From CAVYGN01 sp963796325 (lineage in GTDB: Bacteria; Spirochaetota; Brevinematia; Brevinematales; JAOACQ01), in contig CAWCLF010000001.1 of assembly GCA_963796325.1 (NCBI GenBank), forward strand, positions 744,001 to 808,000: 64,000 bases of DNA. The letters are read 5' to 3'. Both the position numbers and the translations under genes were made by a program. Shown here in pieces: positions 25,134 through 34,185 of the stretch. A model generated the notes under the pieces. It was not told the origin of the DNA. It worked only from the letters and a program-made list of their open reading frames with translations, and made no database searches. Each line of letters starts with the position of its first letter. Positions within the stretch are counted from its first letter, which is position 1.

Positions 25134-25874
25134 ATGTTGAATACCAGCAAAATTGTATCCGGAATTTCTAATGAAAACGATAAAAAAAGACCGGATGAAA
25201 AGATAATAGTCAGTGAACAGAAATATCGTTTGTTTTTCAAGAAAATTAATGCGGCGATCATTCTTTTTGATAAAGAAACCAGGAAAATACTGGATGTAAA
25301 TGGCAAAACTATCGAAACTTTCGGATACACGAGAAAAGAATTGTTGAAAATGAATATAGAAACCCTGGCTCTGGAAACATTTAAAACACTTGAATCTTTA
25401 GAAGAAATAATGAAAAAAAAACAAAAAAATATACCCGTATGCTGGTGTCAAAAAAAAGACGGCAATCCGATACCGGTATCAATTTGTTCCGGTTCTTTTG
25501 AATGTCAGGGCAGAAATATCATATACTGCATTATTAACGATATCCATTATTATTTAAGTGAAAACATAAGAAGGGTTAATCTTATTAATAAAATCAGCCA
25601 GCTCAACACCGATTTATCGGATTTTATAAAAATATTTAATGCTAATTTTCTTGAAACCTCTACTTCGGGTTTTATGAAATACGGGATCACTGAAAAAGAG
25701 ATGCAAGTCATTAATCTGATAATCAAGGGCCTGAGCAACAAAGAAATAGCAAAAAAAGATTGCATTGCGGAGATAACCATAAAAAAGCGGATATCATCTA
25801 TCTTCAAAAAACTGAAGATAAAAAAGAGAACTGAATTAATAAGTTTTATATTGAATAATAAAGTTAGATTATGA
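25134..25874 (+). CDS. PAS-LuxR-type transcriptional regulator (second of the tandem pair)
   Basis: 246 residues: one PAS domain (about 25-140, IILFDKETRKILDVNGKTIE) and a LuxR helix-turn-helix (180-246, GITEKEMQVINLIIKGLSNK). It aligns along its whole length with the C-terminal two thirds of the upstream gene, so it is a duplicate lacking the first PAS. In the recognition helix the usual TVKxH is IKKR, and ADKLHTAE is KKDCIAE, so DNA specificity may have shifted. ATG at 25134 follows GAGAGGCGG. Confidence 0.82.
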   Translation: MLNTSKIVSGISNENDKKRPDEKIIVSEQKYRLFFKKINAAIILFDKETRKILDVNGKTIETFGYTRKELLKMNIETLALETFKTLESLEEIMKKKQKNIPVCWCQKKDGNPIPVSICSGSFECQGRNIIYCIINDIHYYLSENIRRVNLINKISQLNTDLSDFIKIFNANFLETSTSGFMKYGITEKEMQVINLIIKGLSNKEIAKKDCIAEITIKKRISSIFKKLKIKKRTELISFILNNKVRL

Positions 25875-25890
25875 AATCAGGAAAACTTTT

Positions 25891-25937
25891 CCCGCTCCTT
25901 ATACCTTTTATATACCTTATCTATCCGTTTGTATAAT
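25891..25937 (+). promoter_or_regulatory. intergenic motif, copy 2, upstream of the chemotaxis operon
   Basis: Matches 25028-25071 in most positions, including CCTTATCTATCCG and terminal GTATAAT. It lies about 95 bp before the first gene of the chemotaxis operon, so the same regulator may act on the second LuxR gene and on the operon. Confidence 0.5.
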
Positions 25938-26030
25938 TGTTTCCTGTTTTTTTCCGGCTATAATTCTATTTGTAAATAAAAAAAACGGTTTTGACTTGAA
26001 AACTCCGTTTTCCATCAGGGAGGCGAATAA

Positions 26031-26402
26031 ATGAAAATACTTGTCATTGATGATGAATCTATTTTCCTAGAATATTTGAGGCTCAGTTTGAAAAATTACG
26101 GCTATGATGCAGACTGTACCACAAATCCGATCAATGCTCTGAGTATTTATAAAAATGAAAAATATGATGTCGTAATTACTGATCTTAATATGCCTTACAT
26201 GACCGGGCTGGAGCTAACGGGAATAATCCATTCGATTGATCAAAAGGCTGTAATCATAGTTATATCCGCAGATGATGAAAATGAAGTTATATGTGAATTG
26301 TTAAATAAGGGAGCTTATGCCTTTCTAAGCAAACCGGTCAGGTTTTCCATATTAATCGAGATGTTGAAAAAGATCGAGAAAAAAATTGGGTTAAGAATAT
26401 GA
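26031..26402 (+). CDS. CheY-like response regulator, first gene of the chemotaxis operon
   Basis: 123-residue receiver: KILVIDDESIFLEYL acidic pair, phosphoacceptor in VVITDLNMPYMTG, switch serine in IVISADDE and lysine in LSKPV. No output domain. Overlaps cheA by 4 bp (ATGA), so it is made with the kinase and is a direct phosphorylation target. SD is GGGAGG. Confidence 0.9.
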   Translation: MKILVIDDESIFLEYLRLSLKNYGYDADCTTNPINALSIYKNEKYDVVITDLNMPYMTGLELTGIIHSIDQKAVIIVISADDENEVICELLNKGAYAFLSKPVRFSILIEMLKKIEKKIGLRI

Positions 26403-28567
26403 ATGAACAGATTGAAAAGGATACAAAGGAAATTATAGATTCGTTTATCTCGGAAGGATATGAAAGAATCGAGGATGCGGAAAATCAAATCAGCCATATA
26501 GGACTGGAAAACTGCCTGGAAGTAGTAAATACGGTATTCAGGCTGTTTCATTCGTTAAAAGGATCCGCCGGGTATCTTAACTTTGATAATATAAAACGCC
26601 TGACGCATGAAGCCGAGACTCTCCTGGAAATTTTCCGCAAAGAGAGTATCAACCCGGACCAGGCCCAGACAGACCTGCTTTTCCAGACTATCGATGTGCT
26701 GAGGCAGATGATCGCTCACGTCCAGAATAATATGAACGATAAAGGAACGGAAGAGATATCGCAGAATATCGTTGTAAAAATCAAAGAGTGCATTAATGAT
26801 ATTGAATGCGGCTCGCATGAAACCGGTCAATCCCCGGAACCCTCTGATAACGGACGGCTTGTAACGAAGGAAATGATCGAAAAATACATATCGGAAACCT
26901 GCGAATTATTGGATAGATCGGAAAATGAAGCCCTGATATTGGAGAAGGAATCCGAAAATCAGCCCGCGATTCAGGAAATCTTCCGCTGCATTCATACGAT
27001 AAAAGGCAATTCCGGATTTCTGGGTTTTACAGTTGTAGAAAAAGTCTGCATCGAACTGGAAACACTTCTCGACGATGTGCGCACCGGAAAAATTACTGTT
27101 AATAACGCTATTGTTACCAATATACTCAAAATCGTTGATATAATAAGGAAAGAGATTAAACATTCACAAAACGGCAATGATGGGAAAGCGGAAAATACCG
27201 AGAGCATTGAATATAAACCTCTGGGTGAGATTCTGGTCGATATAGGCGCGGTAAAAGTCGAAGTAGTTGAAAAGGCACTGGAAACCCAGGATAAACCGAT
27301 TGGAGAAATGCTGATAGAATCAGGCCATGTAAAACCGGAAGATGTTGAAAAAGCGCTGGAAATTCAAAAAAATACATACGGCAACGGGCAGCAGGAGATT
27401 CAAAGAAAGGAAATCAGGGTCAATACGGCTAAACTGGATAGGCTTTTCGACCTTGTCGGCGAGTTGATTACCGCCGAAGCCATGGTTTTTAACAGTCCCG
27501 ATATCCAGGGTATAAGACTGGATAATTTCAATAAAACCGCATCCGCTCTGTCTAAAATATCTCGCGAACTCCAGGAAACAACAATGATGATCAGGATGAT
27601 CCCGCTGGATGGGTTGTTTAATAAACTCACAAGGCTGGTCAGGGATCTTTCAGGAAAATTCGGTAAAAAAATCGATTTGAAAATGTCCGGCCAGGAAACG
27701 GAAATGGATAAAAATGTGATCGAGCAGATATCGGATCCCCTGGTACATATTCTGAGAAATGCCATAGACCATGGCATCGAACTTCCTCTTGAGAGGGCAA
27801 ATAACGGTAAGGATCAAACAGGAACAATAAAATTAAGTGCAAAATACGAGGGCAGCGATATCTGGTTATCGGTCAAAGACGACGGCAGGGGCCTCAACAA
27901 AGAAAAAATCATACGGAAAGCTGTTGAAAAAGGACTCCTCAGGGAACCTCTTCCCGATCTTGCCGACGATGAGGTATGGCAGTTTATTTTTGAGCCGGGC
28001 CTTTCAACGGCGGAGCAGGTTTCTGAGGTTTCAGGGCGCGGTGTGGGGATGGACGTGGTCAGGAAAAACATGGAAAAAATCAGGGGAAAAATAGAAATTA
28101 AAAGCGAAGCCGGTAAAGGGAGCGAGTTCATCCTGAAAATTCCGCTGACAATGGCCATCATTGACGGGATTACATTAAAAACAGGCGATAATTATTATTC
28201 CATACCGGTTATCGATATTCTGGAATTTTTTAAAGCAAAGGATGAAATGCTTATTAAAATGGAAAACGGGCGGGAGGTAGTTAATTTGAGGGGCGATATA
28301 ATTCCTTTGATCCGTCTTTATGAAGTTTTTAAGCTGAAAAGCAAGTACGATAAAGTGACGGACGGTATAATGGTAGTCGTTAAAAACGAAGCCAGGAAGG
28401 CCTGCATATTTATCGATGAAATCATAGGCACCCAGCAGCTTGTAATAAAATCTATTTCGGATTTTCTGGGAACGATCGACGGAATCTCGGGATGCTCGAT
28501 CCTCGGCGACGGCAACGTAAGCTTTATACTTGACACTTCGTCATTTATTAATAGATGGGTGGAATAG
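26399..28567 (+). CDS. cheA: chemotaxis histidine kinase CheA with two Hpt domains and a linker repeat
   Basis: 722 residues. Hpt 1 has phospho-histidine H51 in FHSLKGSAGYL; Hpt 2 has H199 in IHTIKGNSGFLGF. Between Hpt 2 and the dimerisation domain lies a 24-residue tandem repeat (about 273-296 and 299-322: PLGEILVDIGAVKVEVVEKA then PIGEMLIESGHVKPEDVEKA), resembling a short GspE N-terminal/MshEN-like unit. Then come P3 (about 338-400), the P4 kinase (DPLVHILRNAIDHG, DDGRGL, GRGVGMDVV) and a CheW-like P5 (590-722). No classical P2 CheY-binding domain is evident. It couples receptors to the several receivers of this operon. Confidence 0.92.
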   Translation: MNEQIEKDTKEIIDSFISEGYERIEDAENQISHIGLENCLEVVNTVFRLFHSLKGSAGYLNFDNIKRLTHEAETLLEIFRKESINPDQAQTDLLFQTIDVLRQMIAHVQNNMNDKGTEEISQNIVVKIKECINDIECGSHETGQSPEPSDNGRLVTKEMIEKYISETCELLDRSENEALILEKESENQPAIQEIFRCIHTIKGNSGFLGFTVVEKVCIELETLLDDVRTGKITVNNAIVTNILKIVDIIRKEIKHSQNGNDGKAENTESIEYKPLGEILVDIGAVKVEVVEKALETQDKPIGEMLIESGHVKPEDVEKALEIQKNTYGNGQQEIQRKEIRVNTAKLDRLFDLVGELITAEAMVFNSPDIQGIRLDNFNKTASALSKISRELQETTMMIRMIPLDGLFNKLTRLVRDLSGKFGKKIDLKMSGQETEMDKNVIEQISDPLVHILRNAIDHGIELPLERANNGKDQTGTIKLSAKYEGSDIWLSVKDDGRGLNKEKIIRKAVEKGLLREPLPDLADDEVWQFIFEPGLSTAEQVSEVSGRGVGMDVVRKNMEKIRGKIEIKSEAGKGSEFILKIPLTMAIIDGITLKTGDNYYSIPVIDILEFFKAKDEMLIKMENGREVVNLRGDIIPLIRLYEVFKLKSKYDKVTDGIMVVVKNEARKACIFIDEIIGTQQLVIKSISDFLGTIDGISGCSILGDGNVSFILDTSSFINRWVE

Positions 28568-28607
28568 GAAAAAGTATTAAATAAAGATGAAACACAGGAG
28601 GAATATT

Positions 28608-30353
28608 ATGTTTAAGAACTGGAAAATAGGTGTGAAATTGATAGGCGGATTTATACTACTGGACCTGTTCGGATTGGCTATGGGAGTTATCGGCATGATG
28701 AATATTAAAAAAGTTAATGATGCCGCCATTGTCCTGTATGAAAACGATACGGTTTCCATTTCCGAACTTTTGAATATTGCTCAAAGTTTTCAAATGGTCA
28801 GGCTGAACGACAGGGATCTTTTTAACGCCAAAACCGATGAGGAAAAGGCGAAGATACTGAATAAAATCAGTCAATTATTGGATACTATCGATTCGAATTC
28901 AGCTTCTCTGGAAAAGAAAATATTGACTGTTGACGGTAGAAAAGCCTTTGAAGCGTTTATTCAAACACACAAGTCGTTCAGGAGTGTCTTGAATAATGTC
29001 ATCAATCTAATAAAACAGAAAAAAGATTCGGAAGCAAGAGCTCTTATCGAAAATGTCGGTAATGCCGTGTCGGCAAAGGAGCAGGCCGAACTTGGCGACC
29101 TTGTCGACCGTAAAATAGCACTTGCAAAACAAACATCGGATCAAAATACGTATTTAACTAACCAGTCGATAATGATAATGTTAATTATCACCGGCGCCGG
29201 GCTCATTCTTTCCTTTACCATCGGAATATCCATTACATTATCCATAACCGGACCGATGGCCAGGTTGACTGAAATGGCTAAGAAAATGGCCGATGGGGAT
29301 TTATCTATTGAAAAGCTGGCAGTCAAATCAAAAGATGAAATCGGGCTGCTAGGTAATTCGTTCAATCAGATGCTTGAAAACACAAACGAAGTTTTAAGCC
29401 AGATCAATAATTCGGTGGAAATGGTGTCTTCGGGATCGATGCAGGTATCCCAGTCCAGCCAGTCGCTTTCCCAGGGCGCTTCCGAACAGGCCAGTTCGCT
29501 CGAGGAAATAACTTCCTCAATTACGGAAATCAACAGCCAGACAAAGCAGAATACCGAGAATGCCGTTACAGTCAACGGCCTTTCGAAGAATTCGAAGGAA
29601 AACGCCGAACAGGGCAACAGGCAGATGGTTCAGCTTGTCGGCGCGATGGAAGGGATCAATAAATCTGCCGGAGAGATTAAAAAAGTCGTAAAAACAATCG
29701 ACGATATTGCCTTTCAAATCAATCTGCTGGCGTTGAACGCCAATGCCGAAGCTGCGCGGGCCGGCAAATACGGCAAGGGTTTCGCGGTGGTGGCCGAGGA
29801 AGTCCGCAATCTTGCGATCCGCAGCGCAAATTCTGTAAAAGAAACGACATCCATGGTTGAAGATGTGATCAAGAACATAGAAAATGGAAACAGCCTGGTT
29901 ACATTAACCTCCAAGCAGCTGGCGGAAATCGTCGAAGGAGCTGCAAAGGTTGCCGGCCTGGTGGAAGAGGTCGCCGCTGCGAGCAAAGAACAGTCCCAGG
30001 GGCTGGATCAGATCAGTACCGCCCTGGGGCAGATCGATACGGTAACTCAATCGAATACCGCGAACGCCGAAGAAAGCGCGTCGGCGGCCGAAGAGCTGGC
30101 GTCGCAGGCGCAGCAGTTAAAGGCCGTGGTAGAGAGATTCATATTAAGGACAGTTGAAATCGAAGCGAAGAAAACACCAGGCCTTACCCCGGATATTTTA
30201 AAATTGATCAGGAATGAGATCGAAAAAGAGATGGAAAACGGCCATATAAGTCCTGATAAAGAAAAACAACACTTTGTGCGCAATGCGGTTAAACAAATAG
30301 TCAACCCTAAAGAGGTAATAGCGCTGGACGACGGTAATTTCGGAAAATTTTAG
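28608..30353 (+). CDS. methyl-accepting chemotaxis protein (transmembrane)
   Basis: 581 residues from ATG at 28608 after AGGAGG. TM1 about 10-32, a periplasmic four-helix-bundle region (35-185), TM2 about 192-214, HAMP (215-270), then the signalling hairpin with the tip IDDIAFQINLLALNANAEAA and EEVRNLAIRSA. Methylation helices flank the tip. The C-terminus ends DGNFGKF without a CheR-binding pentapeptide. It senses an extracellular ligand; the 4HB type does not reveal which. It is the only canonical receptor in the operon. Confidence 0.93.
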   Translation: MFKNWKIGVKLIGGFILLDLFGLAMGVIGMMNIKKVNDAAIVLYENDTVSISELLNIAQSFQMVRLNDRDLFNAKTDEEKAKILNKISQLLDTIDSNSASLEKKILTVDGRKAFEAFIQTHKSFRSVLNNVINLIKQKKDSEARALIENVGNAVSAKEQAELGDLVDRKIALAKQTSDQNTYLTNQSIMIMLIITGAGLILSFTIGISITLSITGPMARLTEMAKKMADGDLSIEKLAVKSKDEIGLLGNSFNQMLENTNEVLSQINNSVEMVSSGSMQVSQSSQSLSQGASEQASSLEEITSSITEINSQTKQNTENAVTVNGLSKNSKENAEQGNRQMVQLVGAMEGINKSAGEIKKVVKTIDDIAFQINLLALNANAEAARAGKYGKGFAVVAEEVRNLAIRSANSVKETTSMVEDVIKNIENGNSLVTLTSKQLAEIVEGAAKVAGLVEEVAAASKEQSQGLDQISTALGQIDTVTQSNTANAEESASAAEELASQAQQLKAVVERFILRTVEIEAKKTPGLTPDILKLIRNEIEKEMENGHISPDKEKQHFVRNAVKQIVNPKEVIALDDGNFGKF

Positions 30354-30384
30354 TTTTATCCGGCCTGCTTAAAGGAGGCGGGGA

Positions 30385-30915
30385 ATGAATGAATATATCG
30401 ATAATAAAAGAAATATGAATTCTGAAGATATGATTGATTTCGATGAAAATGAGGATACCCAGGCGAATAAATATTTGAACTTCAGGATCGGGGAAGAATC
30501 ATACGGCATCTCGATCAAGCATGTCAGGGAGATCATAGAGATGCAGAATATATCCGAGGTGCCCGATATGCCCGGATACGTGAAAGGAGTTATCAATCTC
30601 AGAGGCAAGGTGATCCCGATTGTCGATATCAGGCTACGGTTCAGATTCGAAGAAAGAAAATATGACGACAGGACATGCGTCATCGTGATTGAAATCAATA
30701 ATTCAACAATCGGATTTATAGTTGATACGGTCGAAGATGTGCTTGAAATTCCCGAGAAAGACGTAGAACCTGCACCAAAGTTTAAAACGGCATCCGGCAA
30801 GGAAAGATATATCAGCGGAGTCGGCAAAGTGGGGGATTCTGTAAAAATCCTTCTGGATATCGAGAAGCTTATTTATGAAGATGATCTGCATGATATAAAT
30901 CTGGCAGTGAAATGA
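30385..30915 (+). CDS. cheW: chemotaxis coupling protein CheW
   Basis: 176 residues. After an acidic 30-residue extension the CheW SH3-like double barrel follows: YLNFRIGEESYGISIKHVRE, VPDMPGYVKGVINLRGKVIP and ISGVGKVGDSVKILLDIEKL. It links receptors to the CheA P5 domain. SD AAGGAGG; placed between the receptor and cheR genes. Confidence 0.92.
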   Translation: MNEYIDNKRNMNSEDMIDFDENEDTQANKYLNFRIGEESYGISIKHVREIIEMQNISEVPDMPGYVKGVINLRGKVIPIVDIRLRFRFEERKYDDRTCVIVIEINNSTIGFIVDTVEDVLEIPEKDVEPAPKFKTASGKERYISGVGKVGDSVKILLDIEKLIYEDDLHDINLAVK

Positions 30916-30919
30916 TCGT

Positions 30920-31771
30920 ATGAACGGGGTTATTAACGGATTATTATCAATCACGGACCGGGAATTTACTCTAATTGCCGGATTGATCTACGATAAATTC
31001 GGGATTCATCTTACTGAACAGAAAAAAAGCCTTGTTGTCGGAAGGCTCGGCAAAATACTGCGCAGGCTCGGATTTTCAAACTTTAATGAATATTACAGGT
31101 ATGTATGCGGCGATGAATCGGGCGGATCATTAAGCGAACTGGTAGACAGGATATCCACCAATCATTCGTATTTTTTCAGGGAAACGGAACATTTCAGCTT
31201 CATGAAATCCGTAGTATTGCCGGATATAGTGAATTCTCAGGAAAACCGGCAGGACAAATCGGTCAGAATCTGGAGCGCCGGTTCCGCGGCGGGAGAGGAA
31301 GTATATTCAATAGCCATTGTTCTCGATGATTTTTTCGGACAGGATTTAAAGAATTACGATATAGGATTGCTGGCTACCGATATCTCGTATTCTGTCCTGG
31401 AACAGGCGAAAAGGGGGATATACTCTGTAGTAAAAGCAAAGGAAATCCGGCCTGAATATAAAATAAAATATTTTGATTGTCCTGACAAAGAAAATGTTTC
31501 AATAAAACCTTTTATCAAGAGTATGGTCCTATTTAAAAGACTTAACCTGATGGCGGATAAATTTCCCTTCAAGGGCAAGTTCGATATTATCTTTTGCAGA
31601 AATGTAATGATATATTTCGACGCCGCGGCAAGGGAAAACCTGGTCGGGAAGCTTTACAAATATTTAAAAAACGGCGGATACCTTTTTACCGGGCATTCCG
31701 AATCCATAGCCAGAGAGAGCTCTCCGCTTAAATATATAAAACCGGCTATTTATAAGAAAATTGATGAGTGA
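30920..31771 (+). CDS. cheR: chemotaxis receptor methyltransferase CheR
   Basis: 283 residues. N-terminal helical domain (about 1-95) and a SAM-binding Rossmann domain with RIWSAGSAAGEEVYSIAIVL, DISYSVLEQA and FCRNVMIYF. It methylates receptor glutamates for adaptation. The typical GxSxGEEPYS appears as GSAAGEEVYS. It follows cheW by 4 bp. Confidence 0.92.
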   Translation: MNGVINGLLSITDREFTLIAGLIYDKFGIHLTEQKKSLVVGRLGKILRRLGFSNFNEYYRYVCGDESGGSLSELVDRISTNHSYFFRETEHFSFMKSVVLPDIVNSQENRQDKSVRIWSAGSAAGEEVYSIAIVLDDFFGQDLKNYDIGLLATDISYSVLEQAKRGIYSVVKAKEIRPEYKIKYFDCPDKENVSIKPFIKSMVLFKRLNLMADKFPFKGKFDIIFCRNVMIYFDAAARENLVGKLYKYLKNGGYLFTGHSESIARESSPLKYIKPAIYKKIDE

Positions 31772-31779
31772 GATAAATT

Positions 31780-32835
31780 ATGGGAAAGAAAATTCGCGTG
31801 CTGGTCGTCGATGATTCCGCTCTGGTCAGGGATATTCTGGATAAAGGTCTGTCTGCGGATCCTGAAATAGAAGTTGTCGGGAGAGCGATGGATGTTTACA
31901 TGGCAAGGGATAAGATCGTATTCCTGAAACCGGACGTGATTACCCTGGATGTGGAAATGCCGAAGATGGACGGAGTTGAATTTTTAAAACGCCTGATGCC
32001 TCAGTACCCTCTTCCTGTCGTAATGGTCTCTTCAATGACAAGAGAAGGTTCCCGGGTGACATTGGATGCCCTGGCTGCAGGAGCGGTCGATTTTGTCCTG
32101 AAACCAGGAGTCAATATTGGAACCGGGCTGAAAGAGATGATACATGAATTGACTGAAAAAGTGAAAATCGCTGCCTTTGCCGATGTTTCAAAATGGAAGG
32201 GCGAGCCCATCGTAGAATCTCCCGGCCGTCAGTATCAGAAAGTATTGGAAGGCGGCACGGATAAAGTGATAGGCATTGGAGCTTCAACAGGCGGAACAAT
32301 AGCATTGACTAAAATTATTAATGCATTTCCCACAAATATTCCGGGTACCGTAGTGGTACAGCACATGCCGCCCGTATTCACGAAGCTGTTCGCCGAAAGC
32401 TTGAATAAAAGTTCCAGGGTCGAGGTTGCGGAAGCCGTGGACGGAGACCGTATAATTACGGGAAGGGTTCTGATAGCTCCCGGCGGGTTTCAATGCGAAA
32501 TCAAGCGTTCCGGGGGCCAATATAAAGTTCATTGTTATGAGGCGGAAAAGGTGAACGGTCATATCCCTTCCGTCGATGTTTTATTTTATTCCATAGCGGA
32601 TCATGTCGGAGCAAACGCCATCGGAGTGATCCTTACCGGCATGGGAAGAGACGGAGCCGACGGGATGCTTGCCATGCGGAAAGCGGGAGCGAGAACTATC
32701 GCCCAGGATGAAGCGTCATCGATCGTATTCGGCATGCCTAAGGAAGCGTTTAAAAACGGCGCAGCGGAAAAACAGGTTAATTTAAGCGATATTCCTGCGG
32801 CTGTTTATGAATTGCTTTCAGGGATAAGAGGTTGA
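31780..32835 (+). CDS. cheB: chemotaxis response regulator and receptor methylesterase CheB
   Basis: 351 residues. Receiver (1-120: VLVVDDSALVRDIL, phosphoacceptor in ITLDVEMPKMDG) and methylesterase/deamidase (160-350) with catalytic serine in GIGASTGGT, histidine in VVQHMPP and aspartate in GMGRDGADGM. It removes receptor methyl groups and is activated by CheA phosphorylation. The stop is one base before the cheD start. Confidence 0.93.
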   Translation: MGKKIRVLVVDDSALVRDILDKGLSADPEIEVVGRAMDVYMARDKIVFLKPDVITLDVEMPKMDGVEFLKRLMPQYPLPVVMVSSMTREGSRVTLDALAAGAVDFVLKPGVNIGTGLKEMIHELTEKVKIAAFADVSKWKGEPIVESPGRQYQKVLEGGTDKVIGIGASTGGTIALTKIINAFPTNIPGTVVVQHMPPVFTKLFAESLNKSSRVEVAEAVDGDRIITGRVLIAPGGFQCEIKRSGGQYKVHCYEAEKVNGHIPSVDVLFYSIADHVGANAIGVILTGMGRDGADGMLAMRKAGARTIAQDEASSIVFGMPKEAFKNGAAEKQVNLSDIPAAVYELLSGIRG

Positions 32836-32836
32836 T

Positions 32837-33316
32837 ATGGCATTGATAAATGTAGGTATTGGAGAATATAATGTTTCCAACAACCCGGAAGACGTGCTCA
32901 AGACATACGCCCTCGGTTCATGCGTTGCTGTTATTATATATGACAATGTAAGGCATGTAGCCGGACTTATTCACATCGCCCTGCCGGATTCTTCGACAGA
33001 TGAGGTTAAAGCCCGAAGTTCGCCCGGGCATTTCGCCGACACGGGACTTCCTCTGCTGATAGAAGAAATGAAGAAATGCGGCGTCAACAAGTCCGATATC
33101 TCAATAAAACTTGCAGGGGGCGCAAATGTGCTTGATGCGACCTCCTTATACGATATAGGTAAACGTAATGTTATTGCAATTAAAAAAGTCCTCTGGAAAA
33201 GCTGCCTGGGTCCCGTCGCGGAAGATACCGGCAGGGAAATCGCAAGGACTGTTTCTTTTTATGTTTCCACCGGAGATGTGATAATTTCCAGCGGAAAAAA
33301 CGAATGGAAACTTTAG
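32837..33316 (+). CDS. cheD: receptor glutamine deamidase CheD
   Basis: 159 residues. The catalytic cysteine C29 in YALGSCVAVIIYD and histidine H46 in GLIHIALP match the cysteine-hydrolase site of CheD, and KLAGGANVLD with IGKRNV are further family motifs. CheD deamidates receptor glutamines and, in known systems, works with CheC/CheX-type phosphatases; a CheX gene lies two genes on. Confidence 0.92.
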   Translation: MALINVGIGEYNVSNNPEDVLKTYALGSCVAVIIYDNVRHVAGLIHIALPDSSTDEVKARSSPGHFADTGLPLLIEEMKKCGVNKSDISIKLAGGANVLDATSLYDIGKRNVIAIKKVLWKSCLGPVAEDTGREIARTVSFYVSTGDVIISSGKNEWKL

Positions 33317-33353
33317 TTTACTATATAGAAATCGTATTAAAGGGGAGAATCCA

Positions 33354-33734
33354 ATGAAATATATTGAAATTCTTATAGTCGATGATTCATCGACTTCCAG
33401 GATGATCATACAACGCTGTTTTGAAATAGCGGGCTGCAGCGGGGCTAATTTTATATTTGCGGAAAACGGCATGGAAGCGTTATCCCTATTGCAGAATAAT
33501 AATTCGATCGATCTCATAATAACTGATTTGAATATGCCGGAAATGGATGGAGAAAATTTTATAAATAAACTCCACTCGGCATATTCCGGTTCAATAATAC
33601 CTATAATAGTCGTATCGAGCAATGGGGATAACGCTTTGAAATTAAAGCTCTTAAAAGCAGGCGTAAAGGCGATCATCAGGAAGCCGATCAATCCGGCTGA
33701 AATTGTAAAAATTATGGAGGAATTGAATGAATAA
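33354..33734 (+). CDS. CheY-like response regulator
   Basis: 126-residue receiver: ILIVDDSSTSRMIIQRCFE, phosphoacceptor in LIITDLNMPEMDG, switch serine in VVSSNGD, lysine in IRKPI. The DDSSTSR start resembles CheY proteins of CheX-containing systems. It overlaps the CheX gene by 8 bp, and CheX is its probable phosphatase. Confidence 0.88.
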   Translation: MKYIEILIVDDSSTSRMIIQRCFEIAGCSGANFIFAENGMEALSLLQNNNSIDLIITDLNMPEMDGENFINKLHSAYSGSIIPIIVVSSNGDNALKLKLLKAGVKAIIRKPINPAEIVKIMEELNE

Positions 33735-34170
33735 CATGATCAATTTTGACAGAGCAAAAATGTCGATTCTCCTGGCTGTTACGAAGGCGTGCAATAACAT
33801 GGCGTTCCTCGACGTCACCGAATCGAATAATGAAAATTTAAATTTCAAAAACAGGATACAATTTTATTTTTTTAAACCGTTTCAGGGAAACATAGTCCTC
33901 TTTTTCATGGATGATTTGAAAAACAGGATTGTGGAAAACATTTACGGGGAAAAAGCTTTAAAATTAAGTCCTGAAATGAAAGAAGACTGCATATCGGAAA
34001 TGATGAATATTATAGCCGGGAATTTTTTATCCCTTTATTTTGGAGACAATGAGTATGAAAAAAATGAAGTTTCTCATGATAATGGATCCAATTCAAGTTA
34101 CTTAATCAGCAGTTTTTTCAATGCCGAAGAATTAAAATTCAAAATAGTCTTATTTATAGATTGTAATTAA
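33727..34170 (+). CDS. cheX: CheX/CheC-type CheY-P phosphatase
   Basis: 147 residues. The phosphatase motif is visible as E91 and N94 in SEMMNIIAGNF, the ExxN signature of the CheC/CheX/FliY family, present once as in CheX. The N-terminal strand region (FKNRIQFYFFKPFQGNIVLF) fits the fold. It should dephosphorylate CheY-P. A second ATG at 33736 could be the start. Confidence 0.75.
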   Translation: MNNMINFDRAKMSILLAVTKACNNMAFLDVTESNNENLNFKNRIQFYFFKPFQGNIVLFFMDDLKNRIVENIYGEKALKLSPEMKEDCISEMMNIIAGNFLSLYFGDNEYEKNEVSHDNGSNSSYLISSFFNAEELKFKIVLFIDCN

Positions 34171-34185
34171 CTAAAGAAGGAAATT

